The notes under the pieces: generated by a model
Databases searched by the model: none
Seen by the model: only the letters and a program-made list of their open reading frames with translations
Told to the model about the DNA's origin: nothing
Shown: positions 36,178-46,900 of the stretch, in pieces
Position numbering within the stretch: the first letter of the stretch is position 1
Layout of the letters: every line of letters begins with the position of its first letter
Assembly (NCBI RefSeq): GCF_014083865.1
Contig: NZ_JACEFA010000001.1
Coordinates: 124,001-188,000, forward strand
DNA: 64,000 bases
Source: Paraliobacillus salinarum
GTDB taxonomy: Bacteria > Bacillota > Bacilli > Bacillales > Amphibacillaceae
Reading direction: 5' to 3'
Program-made: the position numbers and the translations under genes

Positions 36178-36215
36178 AGAGGTGATAAGAGGGGAACCTT
36201 TTATCACCTCTTTTA
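36178..36215 (+). terminator. Terminator-like hairpin between rpsB and tsf
   Basis: A perfect 11-bp stem, AGAGGTGATAA (36178-36188) with TTATCACCTCT (36201-36211), has a 12-nt loop and only four T after it. The short T run suggests partial read-through into tsf, lowering EF-Ts relative to S2. A TATAAT at 36254-36259 could be the -10 of a tsf promoter, but no well-spaced -35 was found. Confidence 0.75.
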
Positions 36216-36328
36216 AAAGAAATTAATTTGAAGATAAATCCATTTGGGTTATGTATAATATCTTCTGATGTTCAGTTCTTTTTGTAGCAAATCATCTAAT
36301 AAAACAAGGCTTATAAGGAGGAAATATA

Positions 36329-37213
36329 ATGGCAGTAACAGCAAAAATGGTTAAAGAACTACGTGAAAAAACTGGTGCTGGAATGATGGATTGTAAAAAA
36401 GCACTAACTGAAACAAACGGTGACATGGAACAAGCAATAGATTACTTGCGTGAAAAAGGGATTTCTAAAGCTGCGAAGAAAGCCGATCGTATTGCAGCTG
36501 AAGGATCTGCATATGTTGCAGTAGATGGTAATCAAGCAGTACTATTAGAAATGAACTGTGAAACAGATTTTGTAACAAAAAATGATCAGTTTAAAGAATT
36601 ATTGGCTGACTTAGGAAGTCACCTTCTGTCTCAAAAACCAGCGGATGTGGAAGAAGCATTACAACAATCACTAAATGGTGATGGAGAAACTTTAGAATCA
36701 TTCATTAATTCTAAAATTGCAAAAATTGGTGAAAAATTATCTTTACGTCGTTTTACTATTTTTGAAAAAACAGATGCAGACGCATTCGGTGCATATATTC
36801 ACATGGGTGGTAATATTGGTGTTGTAACTGTTGTTGAAGGTACAACAGATGAAGCGTTCGCTAAAGATATAGCTATGCATATCGCAGCTGTTAACCCTCG
36901 TTACGTATCACGTGATGCGGTTAATGCTGAAGAAGTAGAAAAAGAACGTGAAGTATTAAAGACACAAGCATTAAATGAAGGCAAGCCAGAGAACATTGTT
37001 GAAAAAATGGTAGAAGGCCGTTTAGGAAAATTCTTCGAAGAGATCTGTTTATTAGAGCAAAGCTTTGTTAAAGACCCAGATCAAAAAGTTAAAAAGCTAG
37101 TTGCTGATAAAGGAGCAACTGTAAAAGGTTTTGTTCGTTATGAAGTTGGCGAAGGAATGGAAAAAAGAGAAGAAAACTTTGCTGAAGAAGTAATGAACCA
37201 AGTTAAAAAATAA
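36329..37213 (+). CDS. tsf: Translation elongation factor Ts
   Basis: Nucleotide exchange factor for EF-Tu. 294 residues, ATG after AAGGAGGA. The N-terminal UBA-like domain carries the EF-Ts signatures [18 protein letters not shown] and, later, [18 protein letters not shown]. The core contains [13 protein letters not shown]. Encoded after rpsB as in nearly all bacteria. Confidence 0.98.
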   Translation: MAVTAKMVKELREKTGAGMMDCKKALTETNGDMEQAIDYLREKGISKAAKKADRIAAEGSAYVAVDGNQAVLLEMNCETDFVTKNDQFKELLADLGSHLLSQKPADVEEALQQSLNGDGETLESFINSKIAKIGEKLSLRRFTIFEKTDADAFGAYIHMGGNIGVVTVVEGTTDEAFAKDIAMHIAAVNPRYVSRDAVNAEEVEKEREVLKTQALNEGKPENIVEKMVEGRLGKFFEEICLLEQSFVKDPDQKVKKLVADKGATVKGFVRYEVGEGMEKREENFAEEVMNQVKK

Positions 37214-37215
37214 CT

Positions 37216-37281
37216 TTTCATAGTGACAGTATTTGCTTTACTATGAAATGAAAAGGGGGACACGAGGTGTTCCCTTTTCTT
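37216..37281 (+). terminator. Two tandem hairpins after tsf
   Basis: The first hairpin is a perfect 9-bp stem, TTTCATAGT (37216-37224) with ACTATGAAA (37240-37248), with a 15-nt loop. The second pairs GAAAAGGG (37250-37257) with CCCTTTTC and inner ACAC with GTGT, with a small loop. The T residues of the second stem serve as the U tract. Together they probably end rpsB-tsf transcription before pyrH. Confidence 0.65.
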
Positions 37282-37344
37282 AAGAATTGATAAATAGAAC
37301 CATTTTTATTACTATATAATAAAACGACATAAATGGAGGTTATT

Positions 37345-38067
37345 ATGACAACTGCTCGCTACCGAAGAATTGTGTTAAAATTAAGTGGAGAAGCATTAAG
37401 TGGAGAGAAAGGTTATGGAATCGAACCAAGTGTAATTCAATCCATTGCTTTACAAGTAAAAGAAATTGCTGAGTTAGGTATAGAAATCGCTATTGTTGTA
37501 GGTGGCGGTAATATATGGAGAGGTAAAGTCGGCAGTGAGATGGGTATGGACCGAGCGAATGCAGACTACATGGGAATGTTAGCAACTGTTATGAACTCTC
37601 TCGCACTGCAAGATAGTTTAGAAAATTTCGGTATTCCTACAAGAGTGCAAACATCAATCGAGATGCGCCAAGTTGCTGAACCTTACATTAGACGTAAAGC
37701 AATACGACACCTAGAGAAGAAACGTGTAGTAATATTTGCTGCAGGTACTGGAAATCCTTATTTTTCCACAGATACAACCGCTGCGTTACGAGCAGCAGAA
37801 GTTGAAGCAGATGTCATTTTAATGGCTAAAAATAATGTCGATGGAGTTTATACTGCAGATCCAAAAGAAAATCAAGACGCAGAAAAATATGAAGAGTTAT
37901 CTTATTTACAAGTGTTAAATGAAGGGCTTGGAGTAATGGATTCAACTGCCTCCTCGCTATGTATGGATAATAAGATCCCATTGCTTGTTTTCTCTATTTC
38001 TGAAGAGGGTAATATTAAACGTGCTGTACTAGGTGAACAAATCGGAACTATTATAAGGGGGAAATAA
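37345..38067 (+). CDS. pyrH: UMP kinase
   Basis: Phosphorylates UMP to UDP, the first committed step to pyrimidine nucleotides; hexameric, activated by GTP and inhibited by UTP in the family. The ATG at 37345 follows TGGAGG; an upstream in-frame ATG at 37333 would place the ribosome site inside the gene. 240 residues as in B. subtilis. Motifs: [31 protein letters not shown], and the nucleotide-binding [14 protein letters not shown]-type segment (here [18 protein letters not shown]). Two bases from frr. Confidence 0.98.
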   Translation: MTTARYRRIVLKLSGEALSGEKGYGIEPSVIQSIALQVKEIAELGIEIAIVVGGGNIWRGKVGSEMGMDRANADYMGMLATVMNSLALQDSLENFGIPTRVQTSIEMRQVAEPYIRRKAIRHLEKKRVVIFAAGTGNPYFSTDTTAALRAAEVEADVILMAKNNVDGVYTADPKENQDAEKYEELSYLQVLNEGLGVMDSTASSLCMDNKIPLLVFSISEEGNIKRAVLGEQIGTIIRGK

Positions 38068-38069
38068 CT

Positions 38070-38624
38070 ATGTCACAAGTTATTAAAGAAGCAAAGGAAA
38101 AAATGTCGCAAGCAGTTCAGTCTTTTTCTAAACAATTAGCGACTGTGCGAGCAGGACGTGCTAATCCAGCCATATTAAACAGTGTGCTTGTCGATTACTA
38201 TGGTGCTGCAACACCTTTAAATCAATTATCTACAATATCTGTTCCTGAAGCAAGATTATTGATGATTACACCTTTTGATAAGTCATCTATTTCAGAAATT
38301 GAAAAAGCAATTCAAAAAGCAGATCTTGGACTTTCACCTTCAAGTGATGGAAATGTTGTTCGTATTAATATACCTGCTTTAACTGAAGAACGTCGTAAAG
38401 AGTTAGTTAAAGTTGTTGGTAAATATGCTGAAGAATCTAAAGTCCAAATTAGAAATATTCGCAGAGATGCTAATGATCAATTGAAAAAAGATCAAAAAAA
38501 TGGTGATTTGACTGAGGATGATTTAAGAAGTTTTCAAGATGATGTGCAGAAAGAAACAGATGATCATATTACTAAGATCGATTCACTAGTTAAAGAAAAA
38601 GAAGTAGAAATTATGGAAGTGTGA
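38070..38624 (+). CDS. frr: Ribosome recycling factor
   Basis: With EF-G, RRF splits post-termination ribosomes. 184 residues, ATG after AAGGGGGAAA. The family pattern is [35 protein letters not shown] and the C-terminal helix with [18 protein letters not shown]. It lies two bases after pyrH and the two are followed by a terminator. Confidence 0.98.
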   Translation: MSQVIKEAKEKMSQAVQSFSKQLATVRAGRANPAILNSVLVDYYGAATPLNQLSTISVPEARLLMITPFDKSSISEIEKAIQKADLGLSPSSDGNVVRINIPALTEERRKELVKVVGKYAEESKVQIRNIRRDANDQLKKDQKNGDLTEDDLRSFQDDVQKETDDHITKIDSLVKEKEVEIMEV

Positions 38625-38684
38625 TCCCGACTTTTTCGGTATCATTTTACTTTACCTCCATTCAATTCTAACGAAAATACTAGG

Positions 38685-38718
38685 AGAGGGAGTGTCTAAC
38701 GACAATCCCTCTTTTTTA
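38685..38718 (+). terminator. Terminator after frr
   Basis: A 7-bp stem, AGAGGGA (38685-38691) with TCCCTCT (38706-38712), extends inward through TGTC/GACA after one mismatch and is followed by T residues. It ends the pyrH-frr unit. Confidence 0.85.
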
Positions 38719-38734
38719 CTGTCATTAAAATTGA

Positions 38735-38763
38735 TTGACAAACAATTAAGAAAAAATTACAAT
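38735..38763 (+). promoter_or_regulatory. Sigma-A promoter upstream of uppS
   Basis: Perfect TTGACA (38735-38740), 17-bp spacer and TACAAT (38758-38763). Its transcript would have a leader of about 270 nt before uppS. A second possible start is the extended -10 TGATATAAT at 38934-38942, which lacks a good -35. Confidence 0.75.
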
Positions 38764-39036
38764 CAGTAACATGTGAAAATAAGAAGACACTTCTTTGAAA
38801 ACCACAATTAATGTTATGATAGAATTTTTAATAGAGAGTCAAATTGTTAGTTGGGGAATAGTGTTATGTATGCTCTTCATCCTAATAAAATGAATATATA
38901 AAATAATTTACCGTATAGCTTATGAAATTTAATTGATATAATATTTGCTAGTGCTTATAAGAGAATTACATGGTAAACTGATAAAAGGTAATAATCGCTG
39001 AGCTTAGGATTTGGATACTGGAGGATCAATAGATAC
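38764..39036 (+). other. Long AT-rich leader before uppS, no gene seen
   Basis: No convincing reading frame, RNA family or strong hairpin is visible in these 273 bases. An 11-codon ATG frame near 38866 has only a weak GGGG upstream. The extended -10 at 38934-38942 may provide a shorter transcript. The uppS ribosome site GGAGGA lies near 39020. Confidence 0.5.
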
Positions 39037-39819
39037 ATGTTTAGACTACCTTTTTTTAAAAAAAGCAAACAAAATAAACAACAAATAGATACGATACATA
39101 ATGTTCCAGAACATATAGCCATTATTATGGACGGCAATGGTAGATGGGCAAAGCAACGCGGTCTACCTCGTTTAGCAGGTCATAAGCAAGGTATGGATAA
39201 TATTAAAGACATCGTTCGAACTGCTAATAAACACGGAGTAAAAATACTAACATTATATGCTTTTTCAACAGAGAATTGGAAAAGACCAAAAAGTGAAGTA
39301 GATTACATTCTTAAACTTCCCAAAGAATTTATACATATTTATCTGCCTGAACTTATAGAAGAAAATGTACAAATAAAAACGATCGGTGCATTTGATTTAT
39401 TACCAGAACATACTCAACAAGCAGTGAATGAAGCAAAGAAACGTACTGAGGCGAATAATGGTTTGATTTTAAATATTGCGTTAAACTATGGAAGTAGAGA
39501 TGAAATACTGCAAGCAATCAAACAGATAACTAGGGATGTGCAATCCAATTCTTTGGATATTGAAAAGTTAGATGAGCAAATCGTATCAAATTATCTTTAC
39601 ACAAAAGATTTTATTGATCCTGATTTAGTCATCCGAACAAGTGGTGAGCAACGATTAAGTAATTTCCTACTCTGGCAAATTGCCTATGCCGAATTTTGGT
39701 TTACAGATGTTTACTGGCCAGATTTTGATGAAACTGTATTTGAACAGGCATTACACGATTATCAAAGTCGTAAGCGAAGGTTTGGCGGTCTTACTAACAA
39801 TAAATTGAAACAAGAATAG
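39037..39819 (+). CDS. uppS: Undecaprenyl diphosphate synthase (isoprenyl transferase)
   Basis: Adds eight isopentenyl units to farnesyl diphosphate to make the C55 lipid carrier for peptidoglycan and teichoic acids. 260 residues. The catalytic aspartate is D32 in IAIIMDGNGRWAKQRG. Further family motifs are LYAFSTENWKRP and the C-terminal DLVIRTSGEQRLSNFLLWQ. First gene of the uppS-cdsA-rseP cluster; in B. subtilis dxr also belongs to this cluster but is absent here. Confidence 0.98.
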   Translation: MFRLPFFKKSKQNKQQIDTIHNVPEHIAIIMDGNGRWAKQRGLPRLAGHKQGMDNIKDIVRTANKHGVKILTLYAFSTENWKRPKSEVDYILKLPKEFIHIYLPELIEENVQIKTIGAFDLLPEHTQQAVNEAKKRTEANNGLILNIALNYGSRDEILQAIKQITRDVQSNSLDIEKLDEQIVSNYLYTKDFIDPDLVIRTSGEQRLSNFLLWQIAYAEFWFTDVYWPDFDETVFEQALHDYQSRKRRFGGLTNNKLKQE

Positions 39820-39829
39820 GTGTGAAGAA

Positions 39830-40618
39830 ATGAAGCAACGAATTATCACTGCTATAATAGCAATTTTGTTATTTTTCCCTTTTATTTTTATTGGAGGAAT
39901 TCCATTTTACTCAGTAATGTTTCTAATAGGGACTATTGGTTTAATGGAATTATTACACATGCGAAAAATGACGAGTTACCCAATTCCAATCTTTTTTACG
40001 CTTGTACTATTATGGATACTATTATTACCTAACGATAATCCATTATTTAATGGAATTGACACGAATAAATCTGAATTCACTTTATTTATTGTGCTTCTCT
40101 TATTAGGGTACACGGTTTTAGTGAAAAATAAATTTACGTTTGAGGATGCTGGGTTTCTTGTCTTGTCAGCAATATACGTAGGTTTAGGATTTTATTATTT
40201 CATTGAAACACAAATGTTAGGTTTGGAATATATTTTTTATGGCATTCTAGTAATATTAGCTACAGATACTGGAGCTTATTTTTTTGGAAGGGCATTTGGA
40301 AAACATAAGCTTTGGCCTGAGATAAGTCCAAACAAAACAATTGAAGGAGCAATTGGAGGTATTTTACTCGCTTGTTTCGTTGCGATCATATTTCAACTGC
40401 TCGCTCCGGTACATTCATCGATGATTATTGTAATCATAGTAACGGTATTTGCTAGTATTTTTGGGCAAATAGGTGATCTAGTTGAATCTGCATTTAAACG
40501 TCATTACCATGTAAAAGATTCTGGAAAACTGTTACCCGGTCATGGTGGAATATTAGATCGTTTTGATAGCTGGCTATTTGTCTTTCCGTTCTTGCATTTT
40601 ATCCAATTTATTTCATAA
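39830..40618 (+). CDS. cdsA: Phosphatidate cytidylyltransferase (CDP-diacylglycerol synthase)
   Basis: Makes CDP-diacylglycerol, the precursor of all membrane phospholipids. 262 residues with about seven or eight transmembrane helices. The family signature is near the C-terminus: SPNKTIEGAIGGILLA, then GDLVESAFKRHYHVKDSGKL and GHGGILDRFDSWLF. It follows uppS by 10 nt. The next gene is rseP, not dxr. Confidence 0.97.
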   Translation: MKQRIITAIIAILLFFPFIFIGGIPFYSVMFLIGTIGLMELLHMRKMTSYPIPIFFTLVLLWILLLPNDNPLFNGIDTNKSEFTLFIVLLLLGYTVLVKNKFTFEDAGFLVLSAIYVGLGFYYFIETQMLGLEYIFYGILVILATDTGAYFFGRAFGKHKLWPEISPNKTIEGAIGGILLACFVAIIFQLLAPVHSSMIIVIIVTVFASIFGQIGDLVESAFKRHYHVKDSGKLLPGHGGILDRFDSWLFVFPFLHFIQFIS

Positions 40619-40711
40619 ACTCAAAATAAAGCTGATTTGTTAAGGTGAAATATTAATGATGCGATACAATAGAATGAACGGTAACATATTTATGAATTGG
40701 AAAGGAGTGTG

Positions 40712-41974
40712 TTGTTTTTGAATACAATTATTGCATTCATTTTAATGTTCGGATTACTTGTTTTTGTGCATGAATTTGGACATTTTATTTTTGCTAAAAA
40801 AACAGGAATGCTTGTTAGAGAATTCGCAATTGGCTTTGGACCAAAAGTTTTCTCAATAAAAAAGAATGAAACATTATATACGATAAGACTCCTTCCAATG
40901 GGAGGATATGTACGTGTAGCAGGTGAAGATCCTGAGATAATCGATATTAAACCTGGTCAACACATCGGTCTAGAATTTACTGATCAGGGGACTGTTTCAA
41001 AAATTATTATCAATAATAAATCGAAGCATCCAAATGCACAAGTAATAGAAGTGGAAAAGGCTGATTTGGAGCATGATCTGTTTATCAAAGGTTATGATAT
41101 TGGAGAAGATGAATTATTTACTTTTAACATCGAACCAACTGCTGACTTTGTGATGAATGAGACAGAAACACAAATTGCTCCGTATGACCGTCAGTTCGCT
41201 TCAAAAACAAAACGTCAAAGAGCAATGCAACTATTTGCTGGGCCACTAATGAACTTTATTCTAACCGTTGTTATTTTTGCAATTCTTGGTTTCACGCAAG
41301 GTGTCCCATCAGAAGAAGCAAAATTAGCTTCGATTCAAGAAGATAGTCCAGCGGCACAAGCTGGTTTTCAAGCTGGTGATGAAGTAATCCAAATTAATAA
41401 CCAAAAGATCTCTACATGGACAGCCTTTCAAGAGATTGTTCGTGCTAACCCGAGTGAAGAGATGACAATGGTGGTACTTCGTGATAACGAACAAAAGACC
41501 TTAACTGTTACACCTCGTTCCGTGGAAGGACCAGAGGGTGACATTGGTCAGTTGGGGGTAATGCAAACGTTAGAAAGTTCATCTTGGCGTGCCATTCCTC
41601 ACAGTATTAATCAAACATATGAATATTCTAAATTAATTCTAGTTAACTTAGGTAAATTAGTTACCGGACAATTCTCAATAGATATGCTTTCAGGTCCAGT
41701 AGGAATTTATGACGCAACCGACCAAGTTGTGCAAACAGGATTTATTAACTATATTACTTGGACTGCAATTTTAAGTGTGAATTTAGGTATTATTAATTTA
41801 TTACCTTTACCAGCACTTGATGGTGGTAGATTATTGTTTGTTGGAATTGAAGCGATTCGAGGAAAACCAATGTCTCCTGAGAAAGAAGGAATAGTACATT
41901 TCATTGGTTTTGCATTATTAATGCTATTAATGATCGTTGTAACATGGAACGATATTCAGCGATTATTTTTATAA
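40712..41974 (+). CDS. rseP: Site-2 intramembrane metalloprotease RseP (RasP)
   Basis: Cleaves membrane-embedded anti-sigma factors and signal peptide remnants. The TTG at 40712 is chosen because it aligns with the B. subtilis RasP start (MFxNTxIAF), with AAGGAG 4 nt upstream; TTG 40718 is an alternative. 420 residues. The zinc motif HEFGH is at 20-24 in the first transmembrane helix. A PDZ domain spans about 190-270, and the third ligand region is PALDGGRLLF. The C-terminus VVTWNDIQRLFL is as in RasP. It lies only 93 nt after cdsA. Confidence 0.96.
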   Translation: MFLNTIIAFILMFGLLVFVHEFGHFIFAKKTGMLVREFAIGFGPKVFSIKKNETLYTIRLLPMGGYVRVAGEDPEIIDIKPGQHIGLEFTDQGTVSKIIINNKSKHPNAQVIEVEKADLEHDLFIKGYDIGEDELFTFNIEPTADFVMNETETQIAPYDRQFASKTKRQRAMQLFAGPLMNFILTVVIFAILGFTQGVPSEEAKLASIQEDSPAAQAGFQAGDEVIQINNQKISTWTAFQEIVRANPSEEMTMVVLRDNEQKTLTVTPRSVEGPEGDIGQLGVMQTLESSSWRAIPHSINQTYEYSKLILVNLGKLVTGQFSIDMLSGPVGIYDATDQVVQTGFINYITWTAILSVNLGIINLLPLPALDGGRLLFVGIEAIRGKPMSPEKEGIVHFIGFALLMLLMIVVTWNDIQRLFL

Positions 41975-42023
41975 GGTTTAATTAAATATGTTCAATTAAT
42001 GCACAAAATAATATAATTTGAAA

Positions 42024-42053
42024 TCGATACAACATACGCTCATATACTATAAT
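42024..42053 (+). promoter_or_regulatory. Possible promoter of proS
   Basis: TCGATA (42024-42029), 18-bp spacer, perfect TATAAT (42048-42053). Just downstream, CCGTTAA and TTAACGG form a 7-bp hairpin at 42059-42077 without a T tract. I see no T-box core in the leader of about 70 nt. Confidence 0.5.
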
Positions 42054-42130
42054 TTGAGCCGTTAACAACATTAACGGAAAATGTAGTTCAGTGATGTGTT
42101 GTATGATTTAGTGAAGAAAGGTAAGATATT

Positions 42131-43831
42131 ATGCGACAAAGTCAAGCGTTTATTCCTACATTAAAAGAAGTACCTGCCGATGCAGATATAGTTAGTCATC
42201 AATTACTACTACGAGCTGGTTTTATTAGGCAGACTGCTTCTGGTATATATAGTTTTTTACCTTTAGGAAAAAAAGTACTACAATATGTGGAATCTGTTAT
42301 TCGTGAAGAATTAGATTCGATTGGTGCAAATGAAATGTTAATGCCGGCTCTACAACCTGCTGAATTATGGCATCAGACAGGTAGATGGGATGCATTTGGT
42401 CCGGAATTAATGCGCTTAAATGATCGCCATGATCGTTCATTTGCTTTAGGTGCAACACATGAAGAAGTAATAACAAGCTTAGTTAAAAATGAATTGAATA
42501 GTTACAAAAAACTACCGATTACGATGTATCAAATACAGACAAAATATCGTGATGAGAAACGCCCACGCTTTGGTTTGTTACGTGGAAGAGAGTTTATTAT
42601 GAAGGATGCATACTCGTTTCATGATTCTTATGAGAGTTTAGATCAAGCTTATGAAACAATGTATCAAGCGTATAGCAGAATATTTACACGATTGGGGTTA
42701 AATTTCAGAGCAGTTATTGCCGATTCTGGAGCAATGGGTGGAAAAGACACACATGAATTCATGGCATTATCTGATGTTGGAGAAGATGTTATCGCATTTT
42801 CAGATACGTCTTCATACGCTGCCAATATTGAAATGGCTATTACACTTGATTCCTATCAAGAATCAGAAGCGAGTATGTTGTCTTTAGAGAAATTAGCGAC
42901 ACCGAATCAAAGAACAATGCAAGAAGTATCTGATTTTATCGGTCATTCAGTGGAACAAGGTTTGAAAACACTATTATTTAAAATAGATCAGTCTTTTGTA
43001 TTAGTACTTACAAGGGGAGATCACGAGGTAAATGATATCAAATTAAAAAATCTTTACCAAGCATCTTCGGTTGAATTAGCTTCCGAAGAAGAAGCAAAAC
43101 AATTATTAGGTGCTGGTTTTGGATCAATTGGACCGATCCACTCGACGGAAGATATTGAGATTGTAGCAGACTATGCAGTGAAATATATTCGAAATGCGAC
43201 TTGTGGAGCGAATGAAGAGGGCTACCATTTTGTTAATGTAAATCCAGATCGAGATTTTGAAGTATCACAATATGCTGATATCAGATTTGTTAAAGAAGGC
43301 GATCCTTCTCCAGATGGAAATGGAAAACTTCAATTTGCTAGAGGAATTGAGATCGGACAAGTTTTCAAACTCGGTACATTTTATGCAGAAAAGCTTGATG
43401 CGACATTTTTAAATGAGCAAGGAAAAGCGAAGACGTTAATTATGGGCTGTTATGGAATTGGTGTCTCTAGAACGTTAGCAGCAATTGTAGAGCAATATCA
43501 TGATGATAAAGGGATTGTATGGCCAAAGCAAATTGCTCCATCACAAGTGCATTTACTGGTTATGAACGGAAAAAAAGATGATCAAGTTGCATTAGCAGAC
43601 GATTTATATCAATCGCTTCAATCACAAGGAATAACTGTTTTGTATGACGATCGTACCGAACGGGCTGGTATTAAATTTGCTGATAGTGACTTAATTGGAA
43701 TTCCACTTCGAATCACTGTAGGTAAACGCGCAAGCGAAGGTTATGTCGAATGTAAACGAAGAGAAACTGGTGAACAGCTAGAACTTCATCACACGGAAGT
43801 AAAAGATTACATTCAGAATTTTTATCAATAA
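42131..43831 (+). CDS. proS: Prolyl-tRNA synthetase (bacterial type, with editing domain)
   Basis: Charges tRNA-Pro. 566 residues, the long bacterial form. Class II motifs are visible: motif 1 region near [20 protein letters not shown], motif 2 [20 protein letters not shown], motif 3 [11 protein letters not shown]. The inserted editing (INS/YbaK-like) domain runs about 225-390. The C-terminal anticodon-binding domain contains [19 protein letters not shown]. Between rseP and polC as in B. subtilis. Confidence 0.97.
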   Translation: MRQSQAFIPTLKEVPADADIVSHQLLLRAGFIRQTASGIYSFLPLGKKVLQYVESVIREELDSIGANEMLMPALQPAELWHQTGRWDAFGPELMRLNDRHDRSFALGATHEEVITSLVKNELNSYKKLPITMYQIQTKYRDEKRPRFGLLRGREFIMKDAYSFHDSYESLDQAYETMYQAYSRIFTRLGLNFRAVIADSGAMGGKDTHEFMALSDVGEDVIAFSDTSSYAANIEMAITLDSYQESEASMLSLEKLATPNQRTMQEVSDFIGHSVEQGLKTLLFKIDQSFVLVLTRGDHEVNDIKLKNLYQASSVELASEEEAKQLLGAGFGSIGPIHSTEDIEIVADYAVKYIRNATCGANEEGYHFVNVNPDRDFEVSQYADIRFVKEGDPSPDGNGKLQFARGIEIGQVFKLGTFYAEKLDATFLNEQGKAKTLIMGCYGIGVSRTLAAIVEQYHDDKGIVWPKQIAPSQVHLLVMNGKKDDQVALADDLYQSLQSQGITVLYDDRTERAGIKFADSDLIGIPLRITVGKRASEGYVECKRRETGEQLELHHTEVKDYIQNFYQ

Positions 43832-43862
43832 TGTATGAATTATTGTAAAATTATTTCATAAG

Positions 43863-43903
43863 CAATAAGCACCCTTGTCACATTATGGCTAGGGTGTTTA
43901 TTG
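43863..43903 (+). terminator. Hairpin between proS and polC
   Basis: A 13-bp stem (43863-43875 with 43891-43903) contains one G-U pair. The core is CACCCT/AGGGTG with a 15-nt loop. The T run is short and inside the stem, so termination may be incomplete. Confidence 0.6.
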
Positions 43904-43958
43904 GTCATTATGAATCTTTGCTTACATATAGGATAATGGGAGTATAGGAGGAAAGTAC

Positions 43959-46900
43959 ATGGCCATATCTAGCAATGAGAAACTAAATCTGCTATTAGAG
44001 CAAGTTCAGTTAACTGAATCAGATAAGTCATTTTTTAATGATAGTAAGTTAACAAAACTAGAAGTGTATAAAAAAGAAAAGCACTGGCATTTTCATATCA
44101 CCATCCCAAAAGTATTACCCGCTAAAATTTATCAATCCTTTAACTTAAAGCTTCAAGAAGCATTTAAACATATTGCTACTGTGCAATTAACTTTATATGC
44201 GGAAGATACTGTCATGGATTCTGAAGAAGTTTGTTCGTATTGGAAGCAATTTATTACATCAACTGAAAATCTTTCACCTGCTTATTATGATCTAATTCAT
44301 CAACAAGTTCCAGTAGTGGAAGGAAACAAAATAAAGTTAATAGCAAGAAATGAAGCAGAAGCAAGTGCGCTCAAAAAAAGACTGGAGCCAGCATTTCAAC
44401 AGTACTGTAAACAAATTGGTTCGGCAAGTTTTTCATTAAATGTCGAAGCGAAAACCGTAGACGAAGATATTCAAAAATTTAGAGAACAAACAGCGCTTGA
44501 AGATCAACAGATGGTTTTAAAAGCAGTAAAAGATAAAGAAGAAAGAGAAAAGAAAGCAGAAAGCCAACAAAACAATCAACCATTAATGTTAGGTTATCCG
44601 ATTAATGATGACCCAATAGAGATGAAAGAAATTATTGAAGAAGAAAGACGCATAACGATGCAAGGTTACGTTTTTGATGTTGAAATTAGAGAGCTACGTT
44701 CTGGTAGACATCTTCTAATTTTAAAAGTAACAGACTACACGGATTCTTTTACTTTAAAAATGTTTTCAAAAGGTGATCAAGATGCTGAGAACTTTAAACG
44801 TGCTAAAAAAGGTATGTGGATTAAAGCACGGGGTACCATTCAAACAGACACTTTTAGTAACGAACTAACGATGATGATCAGTGACTTAAATGAAGTCAAA
44901 GCAAAAGTGCGTGAAGATAAAGCACCAGCTGATGAAAAACGAGTTGAATTACATGCGCATACGACAATGAGTCAAATGGATGCAGTTGTATCTGCATCGA
45001 AATTAGTTGAGCAGGCTGCTAAATGGGGACATCCTGCGATCGCAATTACAGACCATGCAGTTGCACAGTCTTATCCAGAAGCATATTCAGCTAGTCAAAA
45101 ACATGGAGTCAAAGTTATTTATGGTTTAGAAGCTAATATTGTTGATGATGGTGTACCTATTGCTTATAATGAGCACGACATTGATCTCGCGACTGCTACA
45201 TATGTCGTTTTTGATGTAGAGACAACTGGTCTATCAGCCGTTTACGATACGATTATTGAGTTAGCGGCTGTGAAAATTAAGGATGGAGATATCGTTGATC
45301 GATTCGAATCCTTTGCTAATCCGCACCATCCATTATCACAAACAACGATTGATTTAACAGGTATTACAGATGACATGGTGAATGACGCACCAGAAATAGC
45401 TGAAGTACTTCATGACTTTCACAAATGGATCGGTTCAGATATTCTCGTTGCGCATAATGCAAGTTTTGATATGGGTTTCTTAAATCAAGGTTTTGACAAA
45501 GCAGATATTCCGCAATCTACAAATCCTGTCATTGATACATTAGAACTTGCTAGATTTTTATTACCGAATTTAAAAAACCATCGATTAAATACGTTGTGTA
45601 AGAAGTTTGATATTGAACTAACACAGCATCACCGAGCAATCTATGATGCGGAGGCAACTGGTTATCTATTATGGAAGCTCGTAAAAGAGGCAAGAGAAAA
45701 AGGAATAGAAAATCATAATCAGTTTAATCTCCATATGGGAGAAGGGAATGCTTATCAAAGAGCAAGACCATTTCACGCAACATTACTTGCTCAAAATGAA
45801 GTTGGTTTAAAAAACATCTATAAACTCGTTTCACTAGCGCATATTGATTATTTTTATCGTGTGCCACGAATACCTAGATCCAAGTTACAAGCTTATCGAG
45901 AAGGGATATTAGTAGGTTCTGGTTGTGATAAAGGTGAAGTATTTGAAACAATGATGCAAAAATCACAAGCAGAGGCTGAAAAGGTTGCTAGTTTTTATGA
46001 CTATATTGAAGTACAGCCCCCAGCTAATTACTACCCTTTAATTAATCGGGAATTAGTTCAAAACGAAGCGCAGATTCTTGACATTATCAACAATTTAGTG
46101 GAGCTTGCTAGTAAATTGAACAAGCCTTGTGTAGCAACTGGCAATGTACACTATCTTGAACCACAAGATAAAATGTATCGTAAAATTTTGATCAAGTCTC
46201 AAAGCGGTAATCCATTAAGTCGTCAAACATTACCAGATGTAGAATTCAGATCCACTGATCAAATGCTAGGTTGCTTTGCTTTTCTTGGAAAAGACAAAGC
46301 ACATGAGATTGTTGTAACGAATACACAAGCAATGGCAAACAACATCGAATCGATTAAGCCTGTGAAAGAAGATTTGTACACGCCGAATATTGATGGTGCA
46401 GAAGAAGAAATTCGTGAGATGAGCTATAACTTCGCTAAAAGTATTTATGGAGATGATTTACCAGATCTTGTTGAAAAAAGAATAGAAAAAGAATTGAAAA
46501 GTATCATTGGACATGGTTTTGCTGTTATTTATTTGATTTCACACAAGTTAGTTAAAAAATCTTTAGATGATGGGTATCTAGTAGGGTCGCGTGGTTCTGT
46601 TGGTTCTTCATTAATTGCTACATTGACAGAAATTACTGAAGTGAATCCATTGCCACCGCACTATGTTTGTCCAACCTGTCAGTATCATGAATTTTTCACA
46701 GATGGGTCAGTGGGAAGTGGCTTTGATTTACCTGATAAAAAATGTCCAAAGTGTGATTCGGATCTAAGAAAAGATGGACAGGATATTCCGTTTGAAACCT
46801 TTTTAGGCTTTAAAGGAGATAAGGTTCCAGATATAGACCTCAACTTTTCCGGTGAATATCAACCTAAAGCCCACAATTACACTAAAGTGTTATTTGGTGA

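Noticed and set aside
36228-36259. Full sigma-A promoter for tsf (TTGAAG with TATAAT)
   Set aside because: Spacer would be 20 bp; only the -10 is good, so not listed as a promoter.
37287-37320. Promoter for pyrH (TTGATA with TATAAT)
   Set aside because: The two best hexamers are 22 bp apart, outside the usable range.
38866-38901. 11-codon frame in the uppS leader
   Set aside because: Very short, weak ribosome site and no sign of being a regulatory leader peptide.
41975-42130. T-box riboswitch before proS
   Set aside because: No specifier-loop landmarks or T-box sequence; the gap is too short and holds only a promoter and a small hairpin.
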